64,000 nt of DNA from Setaria digitata (Eukaryota; Nematoda; Chromadorea; Rhabditida; Setariidae): positions 62,001 through 126,000 of the forward strand of contig RCAB01000007.1 in NCBI GenBank assembly GCA_003640385.1, in the 5' to 3' direction. Below are positions 1 through 15,276 of this stretch, piece after piece (positions within the stretch are counted from its first letter, which is position 1; every line of letters starts with the position of its first letter). The notes beneath the pieces were generated by a model, which was not told the origin of the DNA, searched no databases, and saw nothing but the letters and a program-made list of their open reading frames with translations. Position numbers and translations under genes: made by a program.

Positions 1-1796
1 ACATTTGACAGGCACTGATAGGATGACATAGAATGGATAAAAGCCGGAGCAAAAATGCATAGTTCGGAAAGGCCATGAGATAATTATTATTAAAACAAAC
101 TGAGTAAGGAAGCAACTAGTAAGGAAAAATAATCGTTCATAAAGAGAAGTGCTTTCTTCTTCTTCCTTCATTTTGTGAGTGATATCCTCTTCAATTTTTA
201 TCCTTTATGTCACCAATGACAATTATTTTGTAGAGTTTTGATTTATGGGACGACATTTCTTATTTGATGCTGATAACTCTTCAGAGAGATGAGAAAGCCT
301 GTAAAAAGTGCTTAGTTTGGATAAGTCTATATAATGGAACTTGAGACGATTCTGATACAGTCAAATGATCGCTTCGATCTTCAGAAGATGATCATTTTCG
401 TTTGTCCTTTGATTGCTTACTTTCCTATTTGGAAACATAGCCTGTATCTAAATGTATCTAAAAGTAGTCTGATATCATGTGATAATCCATCAAACATATC
501 ACTTTGATAGACAATTTAAAAAATTTCCCTGCATAAATAAATGAGAAAGGGGAAGAGAAGAAGACGAAGAGAGAGAGAGGAGAGAGAAAGATGGAATGAT
601 AAAAAAAAAAGTTGATAGAAGATGAAAAATGTGAATAGTCAAAAATGTAGGCAGACTTATTGTTGTTTGGTAAGATGAGATAAAAGCTTCATTACTTAAA
701 AAACTAGTCCAAACGTGTTTTTAAATAATTCTTAAACTATTAGCTGAGAAGAAGAGAGAGGGAGAGAAATGAGTAGTAAGATGTTCTGTAGGGTGCTTGT
801 TTTCATTTCTTAAAATTGAAGTTTTTATCAACAATCTACTTCACACATCTTCCAGAACAACTCATCTTTCTTCTTCTTCCCAGCCTCTCTTTTATCTGAT
901 TTGTCTTTTCTTTTCAACAGCCTGCTCAAACTTTTTATTATTTCCATATGTGATAAAAATAATTTTAATAAAATTCAATCAAGTCCAACCGATGAAGTCT
1001 GAAAATATAAGCTGTTTAAATTGCAAAATTTGGACAAAACCATTCCCTCGAACTTATTTCTTAAGCCAACTTAGTGAGAGAGGGAAGTCATGAAAAATCG
1101 CTTTCTTTTCTTCCCTCATCGAAATTATCATTTACTTCAGGCAAAGTGTTCATTTTATAGCTATTGAACATATTTGGCTGTCTAATGCAACATCCACTTT
1201 CTCTTCTCATATTTTTCTCGACTTCGAATGAATCAACCTTTAGGGATTTGCTCCAAGATAAACTTTTTTCTCAATATTTCTGAGCCATAATAGAGGATTG
1301 AAAAATCTTTCTTTAGGAGCTTAGCAAAATATGAAAAACATCTGCAATTCAATATCAACGAGTCTCTCACATTCGATGTTAATTGGAGTCTAATCTAGTA
1401 AAGGTACTGAATACGGTATGGTAATGAATGAATTTAAAGTGGCAAACTTCATTTCACATTCCTAGCAGTATTTAATAAATACATTTTAGGGTGCATCGAA
1501 AAGTTCATTTTTGAAGCTACAATGAAGGCACATGAGAGGAGAAATAATAGCTATCTGGAAAGCATGAAATGAGCTGGAAAGTTAGGATTATCGATTCATT
1601 GGTTTAACAAGACTCTAAAACTCGAACTGACGGAATGGGAAATAAGCAGTGATGAAATAGCAGGTGCAGAACTTGTGGAATAAAAGTTATGAAGATCGAT
1701 GAAGCTGAGAATTGGTGGATATCAGAAAGAATATAACTGATAATTTGGAATTAACAAACAAAAGCAAAGCAACCAAAGAACAGTTGAGGAGGACAA

Positions 1797-1866
1797 CCCT
1801 AAACCTTATGAGGAACCAAATCAGGAACCATCCCTAAACCTTATGAGGAACTAAATCAGGAACCAA
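1797..1866. repeat. two-copy 35-bp tandem repeat
   Basis: Two adjacent copies of a 35-bp unit beginning CCCTAAACCTTATGAGGAAC differ at one visible base (CCAAATC versus CTAAATC). The unit itself contains a repeated AGGAAC-AAATC theme. It does not keep an obvious reading frame and looks like a local tandem duplication. Confidence 0.85.
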
Positions 1867-4800
1867 AATAGGATAGGAGACTGCATCCTTGGCTGTTGAA
1901 TTAAGGACAAAGACCGAGGAACAAGATTTTAAAACACCGGTTCAAAGCATGTGATAGGCAATATATACAAAACATGTAATTGTGTAGTAATGCTAATGGT
2001 GGTTATAATGACGATGCTGAAAACAGTGCTAAAAGCAATTAATCAATAAAACTGATCTGGAAAACTTAAAAATTTAAAGTAAAAATTTTCAAAATATTAT
2101 AATCTAACAATTTCAGTAATTTTCAAACAATCTGAGACTCCTTCAAAAGCAAAAACTATAATTGAGAAAAAAGAAAGTTCCCTGCTTCGCATAAGTATCA
2201 AAATAACTGAAGGATGGGAAAAAATAATAAAGAGTTAGATTTAGATTCAACAAAGAAATCGTGATTAAAGTTTTGGAAATAATTACAGATGCTCAGTTCT
2301 GTATGAGCAGTCTATCGATCATCTCAGCAGTATCGAGATCCAACAATCCTGATGTTGTTGTACAAGCTTCTCATTATTAAATGCAAGCCTAATATCTCGT
2401 GCTGGAAGAAAAAAGTTTCTCAGAGTGCAACAATAGAGCATTGGAAAATGAAAGAACGTTAATTCAAATTCATTCCTCTACAAAGGAAAAAAAAAAAAAA
2501 AAAAATTTAAAAATCTGCTAATGAACAATTATGAATAATCAAATGTTGAATTTCTGAGGCATAAACATTCATAAGATAAATTTGCGGAAGGGAAATTTTA
2601 AGCGAAAATGAAAATGATATGCTTTGTTTGCTCCAACTAATTTGTACCAAGTTCATTTAATTTCAGTTCCTTTATAAAGTTGAAAATTTGACAATATCAT
2701 GATCATTAATTAATCAGATTATCAGTGTATGAGAAAATTAAAATCATAAAGTAAGATATGACATAATATTCTACTGCGAATTTGTTCATTATGATTCAGT
2801 ATTAATGGTAATAATTTATTTTTGCACTAAATTGAATTTGCTAGATATTACTGAGTGATGTAACAATCTAACTAGTTTTTAATTTAATCCAATTTGTCAA
2901 TTTTTACGACTTCAAGATTTTTTTTTCAGGCCAATTTGAATGATTTCACTCATTTAATCATTGAAGCTTTTTAACTCAAAATATAAGACATTTCTAGGAG
3001 GATGGAATAAATGATAGATAGATATTTGAAGTTGTTGTGCAAAAATAAATGGCAAAATAGTATTATTCCTTTAAAACAACATGTCAATCATTTTTAAATA
3101 TCTTGCATCTCAAATATTCTCCACCAATTGCAATTCATTGTTGCATAAGTCTGTGTTAACCTCAGTTGAGCTAATATTCTCCCATAGAAGAGTTTCTGAA
3201 TTGACTAATAGATTTCATTTCTTTTCCTATAGATCAATTACTTAATTGGTTTGTGCTTTAATTAAAAAATACAAAAGGCTATCCTCAATTTAGTGATAAA
3301 AGAAAACTTTGAATGGCCTATTTCAAATGAAAAGTAAATTGTACAAATAGCGTTTATCCCTGCAATCAGTAATAAAGAGTGTATATACTGCGTGTAAGAA
3401 GATAAGGAGAAAGAAGTAATCAGGAATCAGCGCCCAAAACTTCTTTTCGGGACTATCAGTCCGTAGACACTTCCCGAAGTTTCACACCTGAAACACATAC
3501 CTATGCTTTGCACTTCCTGGAACTTAATTTTAATTTCAATAAATGTTGAGGATAAGAAACTTTATTGGCAATCAAAGGAAGAGAACAGGTAAATAGTAAA
3601 ATCAAGTGATAATTTCAGTAAGGCGCCGTGAAAATGACCAAGCGCAGTGGTTAGGCATTCCTTCTCGTAAACAGCTAACTGCCTTTTGCTTCATGACAAA
3701 CTGAATATAGATATGGATAATGAATTTTCATCATTTAAATATTAACAACAAAGAGATAATGAATATTCTAGCCAAGTTAATGAGGCCAAGGAGCAATTTT
3801 TCGGAGCAAACGAGAAACGATCATATTTATGTATAGATAATAATATAACATAAATATCCTTCAGAATTGAATCTAAATGCAACAAAATAACAAATGTTAC
3901 ATCTTCTAATGTGAAGGTTTATATCCGAAGTTATTTAAATGATTAAACATTGTTTTAAACATATTGCAGGTGCACGCAACCTCGGTCACATCACTAAGAA
4001 ATACTTCCAAAACGCACTTCGTGTTAACTTCTGAAAAACTCGCAGCTTTCAATATTCTAAACTACTCAATTTCTCGATTTCTCGATAATCAACCAAGCAC
4101 TCAACTCTTTATTTCTCGACTATAATAGCATTAAATTACGATAAACTTTACTCGTAGAAAAGCCTAATGAGGAAATGATTTAAGACATTGTCATTTTGTT
4201 AGGACAATAATCATAAAGTGAATAGTTGCTTTGAGATAGTTTTTCCATCTTATTATATCATTTGACAACGTATTTCGAAACTTTCGCTCCTTTTCTCTTT
4301 GTCGGTTTTATTTCTTTGCTAATCTCGCTTATGAAATGAAACAAACTCTTAAGTTTTGGGAAATATTTCTTCTTAATGAAAAATAAGCCTTTTAGTGAAA
4401 ACTTTTAAAATATTGATATGGGAAACTCGTAGAAACTGTGAAACCTTAAAGAAAGCTAAAGTTCCTTTTTTTTTTAAAAAAAAAGATTTTCAAAATGCGT
4501 TCAGCCGAATTAATCTCAAAAATTCAACCGTAATCAGTCAAAAAGAAAAAAAAAAATAAGAAAAATCCATTTCACTTCATTTTTTTTTTTTTTGTCGATG
4601 CAACTTCGAGAAAAGTAATTTTTAAAAAAATATAGCACTTTCAAGAATTAAATAAATTGCATCTGAATCCTTTTGAAATTTCTTTGTTCTGTGAGAAACA
4701 AAAAAAAAAAAAAAAAATGAGATAAGACTTTTTTAATAACAAAAAAAAAAAAACATATTTTTTAAAATATTTATTCCAATTATATCACACTTGTGGATAT

Positions 4801-6461
4801 CGATTTCGATTCTTCAACACTTTACAGTGGCCTCTCCTGCTTGAATAATTATAGAGTTTTGTTTCTCATACGTGAACGACATTTGCGCCTACACATCGAT
4901 TTTATTTGGATTGCATTAATTTAACAAGTTAAGAAATTAAAATTTAATTTTTAATTCAGAGCAAAAAATTTATTTTTCATAATTTGTTAAATAATTAAAA
5001 AAAAAAAAGAAATTACAAAATGCATACAGCAGTTCAACAAGCTTCAGTTTTCTTTTTTTACTCAAAATGAGGATTGAATTATTAAGCGGAAAAGTCATTA
5101 AAAAGTGCAACTTATACAAGTAATTTAATTCATTGTTAATTTAGTTGCGTCGCAGAATTTATCTCGTTAATATCGCACGACTGGCTAGCAACTAAAAATA
5201 TCATTGGGAATTTTTTTTTTCTGGGTAAATAAGCCTTCAGGCAAGAATTGAAGGGAAATAAAGCTGTTTCGGACAAGACTTATTTTTAAGACCATAAAAA
5301 TTTTGAGCCAAGCTATGCTTAATGAAACCAATGTATATTTCAGTTAGTAGCACTAAAAAATAAAAGTCAAATTTACATTCATCTTTCTGATGCTAAAAAC
5401 AAAATTTTTTGTCGATTTTTTTTCAAACATTTTTGAATCACGTGCTCATATCTACGAAATACGCTGCTTCATGGCAAATTTATTTATTTTCTCTGATATT
5501 CCAGAACATATAGGCACCTGAAAGTTGAATCATTATTGATAAACGAAATTGAAATGATTCTTAGCCATTACGATCAGATCATGTTAAATCGTAAATACTC
5601 GTCCTTATAAAAGATTTCAAAACAGAATCATTTTGCAAATTTGTCCATCATTTCGATCCAGAGAGACACTTCTTTTGTATAAAAAAGGCAAAAGAAATTC
5701 GAATCTCTTGACGGAAATTGTAATTTAACTTATTAAAACTCCTAGAAATGATATTAATAACTGATAGTACCTAAAATAATGAAGTAGAAAAATGAAAAAA
5801 AAAAATGAAATTATAAAGTGAACTAATAATAAAAATTGACTGCACTTTGAAATAATGGTTTTTTTTTTTTTTGAAAATTAAATCTGAAAGGAAATGTCTA
5901 ATTAAAGATTCGGAATAGAAATAGAACAGAGCTACTGCGTAAGGAAAGTGAGATAATTGCTGGGGCACTCTTCCGGTTATTATCCCTTTTCCATTTATCT
6001 ACAACTCCTTTACTACATTGAAGTTTCAAATGTGCAATTTTCAAAAATTATTCCATACATATCACTTCACAATGGTTTATTGCCTCCATATCATTGTATT
6101 TTATCAAGTATATCCGCCTTAAATTTATTGCTAATTACAAGATGTAATATACTAGTCTTGTTCTACTCCAGCCCAAATCTGCACCAAGTTCCAACTCTGC
6201 AGTAGAAAATGATTTGAATGGAACGAAAAACGGTTATTAAAGAAAACCAACGCTCGAATAATTGTCAGCAGAGCAACACCTTACTGACGATTTGAATTTT
6301 TTTTCATTACCAATTTCCTATTCTATTTTCGAGTCTAACAAATCGTCTTAATAAATATTTTAGGGTGTTCGTCAACAAACTATTTTCAATACGTTCTTGG
6401 TAGATAGTTAAAAAGTAGGGAAAGAGAAAATAAAAATAGTCTTAAAGGACACAATACCAAT

Positions 6462-6830
6462 GAATATCGTAGGCAAGCCATACTTTAAGCAAAACTTTAA
6501 CTTGGAAATAAGACCATTAATCATTAACGCTAAAAAGGACCTAAAAGTCATAATATCATAAAAACTACCCAATCAGCTTTTCGTCTATTTCCACAAATCC
6601 CACATCTTCGTGTTTCATTTTTTTTTTTTTTTGTTTTTCCTTTTTTTATTTTTTTGCATTAAGCAGCTTTCAAAGCACGAAGTTTTGTAGAAGGAATCGG
6701 AAAATTTAAATTAACTTTTAATTGGAATAATTGAATAAATAATGTTCAAAAATATGTTGTGCGGAATTTTTACCTCTCTTGAATATCGTAGACAAGCCGT
6801 ACTTTAAGCAAAACTGTTCAAAAATATGTT
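6462..6830. repeat. dispersed short duplication
   Basis: A segment of about 35 bp around 6464-6498 (GAATATCGTAGGCAAGCC followed by TACTTTAAGCAAAACT) recurs at about 6780-6815 with two substitutions. Immediately after the second copy, the motif GTTCAAAAATATGTTGT also repeats a stretch from about 6743. The second block therefore looks assembled from two nearby sequences, either by local duplication or as part of a small unrecognised repeat element. No terminal repeats or coding capacity were seen. Confidence 0.7.
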
Positions 6831-7655
6831 GTTTGAAAAATGTGTGACAAGAAAATATTCACGAAATCCGTGCCATTTATTCGGAAAAAAAATGAAGACT
6901 GATAATAAAGATACAATAAATACCTGAACTTTTGCAGAAAATAAGTACAAAATAAATTACTAATTTTGGCTTCACAGTTTAGAAACTAAATAACAGGTAA
7001 AACAAAATACGCGATATTTACCTTCTTGCCCAGCCAGCCAGCACATTCAGCCTTGAAAAGGAAATACATTTTTACATTTCAAGGTCTCATTTTAGTCTGC
7101 TCCTTCCGGAACGGGAAGAATTTATTAGAACAGGAAATGTATGCTTAATATTCGAAAAAATTAATTGAAATGAAGAAGCCTGAAGTTGCTTTTAATGTTA
7201 CAAATAGATGGTTTATAGAACTTAGCCAGCTTGTCTCAAATTCATACATTTCAATTGTGGTCCTGAACAGAGCGGCCGTTATTTTGAAGCATTAATAAAT
7301 AAAATACTTGCAAAGAGAATATCTAATTGGGGGGGGAAAAAAAAACAAGTTATATGATAGTACTTTATATATCTTAAATTACATAAACAGAGAAAGTTCA
7401 AAATGAAGAAGCAACTGACGCTTTACATATTGTACAGCTCTGAAGCTACTAGTGATAATGAATCAAGCTCGTTTCCAATGGTCTGCAATTATTGACATTT
7501 CGAAAGATTTGTAATTTTATTACCTTAATTAATAGTCAGTTTATGGTGCAAATAATTAATTAATTTGTTTATTGATTTGCTTATTCACACATAAAGTGAA
7601 ATATTTATATAAAGAAATCCTAGGTTATAGGGTCTCAAAAAAAAAAAAAAAAATA

Positions 7656-7672
7656 CATCACACGGTGTGATG
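7656..7672. repeat. perfect 8-bp palindrome beside poly-A
   Basis: CATCACAC and GTGTGATG are perfect inverted arms separated by a single base, directly after a run of about 17 A. It could form a small cruciform or be a dyad-symmetric binding site. No neighbouring gene explains it. Confidence 0.6.
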
Positions 7673-10600
7673 ATGTATTGAATTATCGATTTGCTCATCC
7701 TAAATCATTGTAATGAATTTTGAAACTTTTCAAGGCGAATTATGAAAACATTATTGATTAAAGTTTGACTTACTGATAAATAATGTCATGCAGGATTTCA
7801 GAAATATTAAAAAAAAGTTCAAACTAGATAGTGATTGAGTGGAATATTTCTTTATTCAAAATTGGTGGGTAACGATTAAAAAGTGAATTTTTCCAACAAC
7901 CTTAGAATGCTTTTCGTCAACATTATAAGCTTTTAGTGCATGGGAAAGAGATATTTTGAACAAACTGTTGGAATATGAAATCTTTGTAAATGATGGATAG
8001 TGACTGAAAAAATTGTAATGAATTTGTATCAAAATTAGCTAGCTTTTCAAATGGCTATCAAGAAAGTGGAAAAAAAAAAATTAGTCACAACACTGGTAAT
8101 TAGCAAATATTTCTCTAGCTTCATTAAATTAACGAGCACATAATGTGAACAGCAGGTGAGTAGCAGAAGCATAATAAAATAGCATATTCGGTAATTCTTT
8201 TATTTAAGCGAAATCCTATTTTGAAATTCCCCTCGGACACTAGCAAGCATTTAAGATTAGGCTGATTTTTAATTAAATCATTTATTAGAAATTGAACTTC
8301 TTACTATTTTATGGTGTAGTAAAAAACTGCCACAAATTTGAATTCATTAATTGGAAAGGTGCCAGATTTTTTAGACTAGAAAATTTTTGACGGAAATTCC
8401 CCAGTGATGAACCACCAAAGGAGCTGAGTGTTTAGCTTTTGGTTGCTTATGAATCTGCCAATTTAACACTGAAGATGAAGCTATTTTATACTGAATAGAC
8501 CTAAATTGCAAAGAATAAGAGATATTTGAGCATATGCAAATGAAATGATAAATCTAAACCGAGACATATAAGCGGTAGCTCTCGAAGTACGAAATTTTCA
8601 AAGAATAGAAAAATTAAGCTGGATGCTATCCGTGTCAATCTGGGATGAATGAGGAATGCAGGTGAATTGCAGGAAAGGAACGAATAGCTTTTGTATTATA
8701 CCAAGAAACGGAGTAAAAAAGGGTGGGAAGCAATTATGGAGATTTGCTTTCGAAAGTAAAGCTTTTAGTCTGTCATTAAGAAGCTTCCACTAATGTGTTT
8801 TCATCTTTGGCAAGAAGAAAGCTTAGCTAAGTGGAAAAAGAAGGGAATATTATTTCCCTGAATACGCTCAGCGATTCAAGCTCTGAAAGGCAAACGTTGT
8901 AGTCGATGATTTCACATTTAACGTAGTTCTAGCATTGTCATTATTCAAGAAATTGCCAGCTGGGACTAGTTTCAAGCTGAATCTCGAGAGGAACATTTGC
9001 AAAATACCATACCACTTTAACATATTTCATTCAGACTATGAAGTTTGTTTTCGAATATGTTGAGGAGGATATTTTAGTTGCTAATATTCACAGCCAAGGC
9101 TTGCATTGGAAGATGTACCATTTCAAAAAAACAGATATTTTATCAATTTTATGTTCACCACTTTAAAAATCAGAACAATTTTCATCTATTTTTGTTAGAC
9201 GAGAACAAACTTGAAATTTTGCAGAAATACTTTTCTCTTTGGGGGAAAGATCCATTCAAAAATTAGCTTTTAATGACAAATAACTAAATTTGACATAAGT
9301 TGTTGGGCTCAATATTGAAGTTTTTCTCAACTTATAACAATCACATTTTCCTATTTTATTTTATAAGCCGGATTGGATAGTTCCACACTTATTATTCCGT
9401 CTTTTCATCCCTTCAGCAAACAAAAATTTTAAAAGTTTTGTTATTTAAACTAAGTTAAATCTGATTTTGTAAATGTTTCATATAAAAGCAATGTTTAATA
9501 AAAAAAAAAACCAAACTTTTGTGACTGTCGCGAAAACGAACTGTACTAGCATGAAGATATTAAGAAAATACTTGGTGCCATCAAGACCAAAATTATTACG
9601 GCGAAAACAGCTTCATTTGTTTTAGTAATCAGGCAGAATATCTGACAAAATTTTAGCTAGATACTTCCAGAGCATAGAATTTACTGCTAGATAGCATAAG
9701 GTAAAAGCAACCAACCATTTCATAAGGCTTAATTACATCCCAAAAGTAAGAAAAAGTGAATAACACTGTATGAAGAGAAAATATTTTGTAAAACTATTCA
9801 AAAAGCTACGAGCCATAATTTCCATTACATTTGATACCGTATATTACTAACTGTATTTCTTCTATTTGAAACATAAAATAACTCTACTAATTTTCGAGTT
9901 TTTGAATTGCAATACTTTTAAAACATTGGCAGAAGATTAAGGATCGGATGCGTTTTAGCTACTTATGGAAGTGAGTTTGAATTTGAATTTGAAAAGATTT
10001 GTTTGTAAAAATTTTGAAGAATGCTAAAAATGTATTACTTATTCACGGAGACAATGATGCACAGTGCCGTTGTATCGGTGACAGTATCAGAATGCTGGTA
10101 CTTCACCGATTCGTTAAGAAAAATCAGTCATTTTTTCTTAATTTATTGTCGTTTTCTAAAAATTAAAATGAATCAAAAAGGGAAACTGTAGAAAAATTCT
10201 TTCAGGAACTCATACAAGTTGTAAAGTCTGCCAAAATTCAGTTTTGAGGAAAAAATTGTAAAATGAAAGCAGTATTAAATAAATTATCAAAGATTTTAGT
10301 GTGGAGAGCAATGGATGCACTGAACAGCTTAGTCCCAACCTTTTACAAAAAATGGGATTCGCTTGAAGAAAATATTTTGAAGAAGTCAAAATAATTCAAG
10401 AAATCTAAAATGTTTCGTAGCAATTATTTTCTTTGCAAGTCAATCAGCACATTTCGAATTAAGTCAATCTTTACATTTCACAGTACTGTTTCGTTCAGAT
10501 CCTCAATATTAGCAGCTGTGAATGGAAATTTTCAACCTGTTAAATTTACAATGAGCAGGTGGAATTACCTTGCAGTGCCTCATATTAACTTGAACTTTGG

Positions 10601-13600
10601 TCAATTTTAATTACTGGTGAGGCGTTATCAACAATTTTTCTACAATACCGTAAGCTAGGTATGAATGTTGGATATCGAATTTTGGAATGGTAAAACACTA
10701 AAACAGGTAATAAAGTTATTTAAAAATTAGAAAGTATGCTAAGGAGATCTCCAAGGATATTATCGTTATTACTTACCATTTCTTCTAACTTTGGATCCAG
10801 AAGATGCATCATCACCGTATCATCTCATCAATGCATACAGTATACAGTCGCAGTACAGTGAGAAATATCGAAGTACAGTAGACACCAAATGCCGCAGAGA
10901 GCTTCTATCGTTTAGCTGAAATGACAGGTGAGAAAGTGATGGTACGTACTACTTAGCATAATTACTGATAACTACCTGAACCTAATATGATTGCTCGGGA
11001 GGCCACAAATGCTTGCTTTCCTGTTCTCGCATTTCCTTCAGCCTTTTATTTATTGTCAAAATAAGTTAAAAGTTTCTTTTGTTGTTTCTTGCGATAAAGT
11101 TTTGTTATTAGCAAAAAGATTTAAACAATTCAAGATAAAAGGATGATTTGAAACGAGAAGGGAAATCAGACTTTGTTGGAATGAAATCAATGAAAAAACT
11201 GAATAAGCAAAATTGTTAAAAATGATTTTTATGTGAATGCGTGAGAAGATTTAAATTAAAATTTTCCAATTTCCCGGCACTATTTAAAAGTTCATTCTTT
11301 TTTCACACACTGTACTAACCGTTCTTTTCTTATTTCAATGCAACCGAACTAAATCAAAATTCTTTCATTTCATATTAAAAAAAAAAAATCTCGCCGAATT
11401 TCAAACAACTGTAGCATTGAGAAATCTCGAACAGTCGTTTTTCAAAGCGTCGTTTCGTAATTAAAAAATGACAACCTTTTTGAACGGCAAGAAGTTTATA
11501 AATTTTATATAAAGTCTTAAATATCTCTCAGATATTCACTCATCGCATCAGAAATCAACTCATTAAACAGTGGTATCAGTTTCATGTATTAATAATGAAT
11601 TTTTTGGACTAAAAGTTAATTTTAGTTTAAAATGTGCACTTTTATAATATTTCTTATTAAAGGAAATTGAAACATAGTACCATTTTTCTGGTATTTTTGA
11701 TCATACATAATTTATAAACTGTTAAAAGCTCAGAAAGTATTTGATACTTTTACTTTCACACTTTTTTAAAATTTCAAATGATATCTTGTTGTGTATTATA
11801 TGGCGTTTTTTGGACAAAATCCTCCTCACAATGAATCCTTTACAATTCTCTTTTAGATAAAATAATACTTCTCTTCTTAAACAACCAATCGGTCATTCTC
11901 ATTCCAAATTCAAGAACTTATAGAATAAAAACCTGATTATAGATTAGTTATTAGAATTTTTTTTTGAAAAGACGTAGAAAAAAAAATTGAAAAATTAATG
12001 GCAAGTTACAAAGTTAACAAAAAGCTGCTGCTGTCAAAACCTCTAAATTAAAACTTTTATATCAACTAGCCGAAATTAGTATAGAAAAATAAACGGTTCG
12101 AACTTTAACCCCTTCTAACATTTACTTTACTCCGTAAAAATCTTCACAATATAAGCAATTTTTTCCTTGATTCGGACGACTTAAAAGCAATTTGGCAAAA
12201 AAGAAATTTTAGATTGATTTTAGCTATTAAAAACAAAAACAAAAATGTAGCAGAGCCATGATTTTATTTCATCATATATACTATTAATATTGGTAAACTG
12301 ATATATGATAATACAATGATATGATAAGTGAAATAGTTTGGTGAGAGAGATGGTGATAATCTCAAATACTGCTAAGACTGGAAGTTTGAAGGTATCATAG
12401 CTAGTCAGCTTCAGGACCGGAATGACTATAATGGCCAGTTTGTCTTGAGGAGGGTAGATTATAAAAGAAAAGCAGGAGGAATGCCACCGATTGTAAAGTG
12501 AGAGGAATGAAAAAATGTGAAATGTGTGTGTTTGTCAGTGTCAGAGAAAAATCATAACAAATATTTAAAAAGTGGCAAAATAATTGAATCAAAAGAGAAG
12601 AAGAGAGAGAAGGAGAGAGTTTTCAGTATTTAGGAAGAAAAAATCGCAGAAACTTAAAAAATAATTTGAAACGGGATAAACGAAATTCATGTTGAGCTGA
12701 TGAAAAGACCAGTAGGATTGTGATAGAACTGAATTATCTTCTTGGACTTATTAAAGTTACCCTGAAATGTATTAGATTTCAGTGGAAGCTAAAAAGTAAT
12801 CATTCATTTTGAAAAATCAAATGAAACTTGTCATGGAGACATGTAGAATTGCGATCAACTTCTAAATTTTTAAATATCGCTTTTGCTGCGACATAAAATA
12901 AATTTAAGTTTAAGCTTGAAATGAATATAAATGACATGTATCTCTGCAAATACCTAAAACAATCAGAAAACTATGTGTTCGATGGTGACATCAGCAACAG
13001 TAGGATGTCTTCTGCATGTGACGCAATAGCCAGTCCTTTACAAGGCTTCCTAAATGAGTCCTAAAATATTCCGTTAACCAACACTCATCTTAGTCTAAAC
13101 TATTCAGGAGATTGACAGTATCTTCTCGACAAAACGACTGACAAATACTTCGATACTGCCAGCACCTTCTGAAATGAACAAACTATTAGTGGAATGTTGT
13201 AATTATATTGAGAACTTACAAATTGTTTAAAGTTTAAAGATGAAACTCGTCAGGAATGCTAGGATTTTTCGAAATGAAATGAATGTTGACAGAGAAAAGT
13301 ACTGCCGTAATGAAAACGTAGCTATAGTTTGTCCATTTACTCTCCCTGCTTATGCCATCAATCAAATCTGTAGCACGAAAAGCTTCCGAAAATTAGGCTT
13401 GTCACTTTTAAGTAACTAATTTCAATTTCAGTAGGCCAATTTTTAACTGTATTAATTAAAGAAGGACGAAAATTCCAACTGAATATCTATTAGCATTTGT
13501 GCAGGTTGAATGATTTTTTTTTAATATAATAAGCCAAAAATAAATAAATATAGCATATCATTTTACAATAAGTTTATTGCCTTTCCACTACCCACTCAAA

Positions 13601-15235
13601 TTAGCGAAAACCAGCAATGGGATTAAATTAGTCGGCTATACTTTTGCAAAGTTTTTTTTCCCTTTTTTTTTTAGGGCACAGAAAATTTGCTCAATGACAC
13701 GTTTTTCCTGTTAGCATTTCGGCAAGCTTTCTGATGACAATTTGTGGAAATAATTCAATCATTAAATTAAAAATTCTGCAAGTAATAAAACCATTGAAAA
13801 TTCAAACATTAGACCGAACTAGTTTTCATTTCCTGTCCCAAATTATGCATGGGAAATAGGAAATTGTAATTAAAAATGTAAATAAATGGATTGCATTACC
13901 AAAAATGAATGCACCACCAACAAATCTGCTCGAAAATCTTTTTTTTTCTGCCAATGATTTTTAAGATAGATAATGTTAGTCGATAAATTGAAGAGTAATG
14001 AAAATGATAAGAAAAGACAAAAGAAATAAGCATAAGGATAATTTAATTTACCCATTTAAATGATAATAGAGATGATAGTGATAACGAAGTTGGTGATGAT
14101 GACAAACATGAATTCTGACATTTAATGTTTGCTTACAAATAATGATGGAAAACAAAAGGGATTAATATCAAGTACAATTTGCTCTGAGCCATATCGTGTG
14201 TTTAACACCTTTTGCAAATATAACAGTTAAAAGTCGGTAAACACAGATAGCTTTTTCCTAACTTTTCCTTATTAAATAAGTACAAAATACTAAAATACTA
14301 ATTTAATGCTGGTCTCAGCCTTTCCCATCATCACATCTTTAGAAGATTTAGTCTGAAATGCTTGAAGAAATAACGATTTAAAGGCAGAATGTTCGTTTCA
14401 GATTTAGATAGTCATAAGATCGTCGCACGCCGTTCAAAAGCAAAGTGCATATGGAACGAACAAAAGAGAACTTTAGCTTGATGAAATTATTGTGGAATGA
14501 ATGAGACTAGACCGCCTTAGACAATGCTAAGGAATTGTCTTGCTTGAGTTGCATGATTTACATTTTCAATAAAATTAATGAAGCTTGAAAAATTCAACAT
14601 TTTTTTCTGCATTTTTGCTAGCTTCTGCATTTACATGCATTTTAGCTGATATATTGCTCCTTAGTCTCACTTCAATTTTGCATTACGATATTGTTGTTCC
14701 TGAAGGATAATACATAAAGTATTTTGCACAAGATCTTGCAATGATGTGTTACACTTCTACTGTAGAAAGTGCTCCAAAGTAATTTTCAAAAAAAAAAAAA
14801 AAAAAAAAAAAACTAGATACAAAATTCAACTAATTAAAAGTTCCTATTTAATATAACTCTTAATATACCTTGGTTTTGATAGTTTTTCAAGTAATTAAAT
14901 AAGTGTTTTGCCAATTAAAACAAACAATGATTTTAAATTGAAAGAAACCAAAATTGAGCAATTAGCAAAATTAATTTTCTTCAAGGAAAGCAAATTTGTC
15001 TGAAAAAGAAGGTATTAAGAATTTCATTGACTTTACTTCTTTCGGTTTCCTCTTTTTAGTACAATAAATTCTCTTCAAACCAAGAAAGCAGTAAAAATTC
15101 ATATAAAATTATTCTGGTAGTTATTGACCTTTTCGGATGAACTTTTAGTATTTTGGTGGATATTGGATATGTTCTCGGTTGCACCACAGGTTAAAAGGAC
15201 TGTAAGTGAAATGAAATAATTGTTTTCAAAAAAAA

Positions 15236-15276
15236 AAATAAATAAATAAATAAATAATAATAAACAAATAAATTCT
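15236..15276. repeat. (AAAT)n microsatellite
   Basis: A poly-A run passes into about five AAAT units, then ATA and AAC variants. This is a simple tetranucleotide repeat with no sign of function. Confidence 0.8.
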
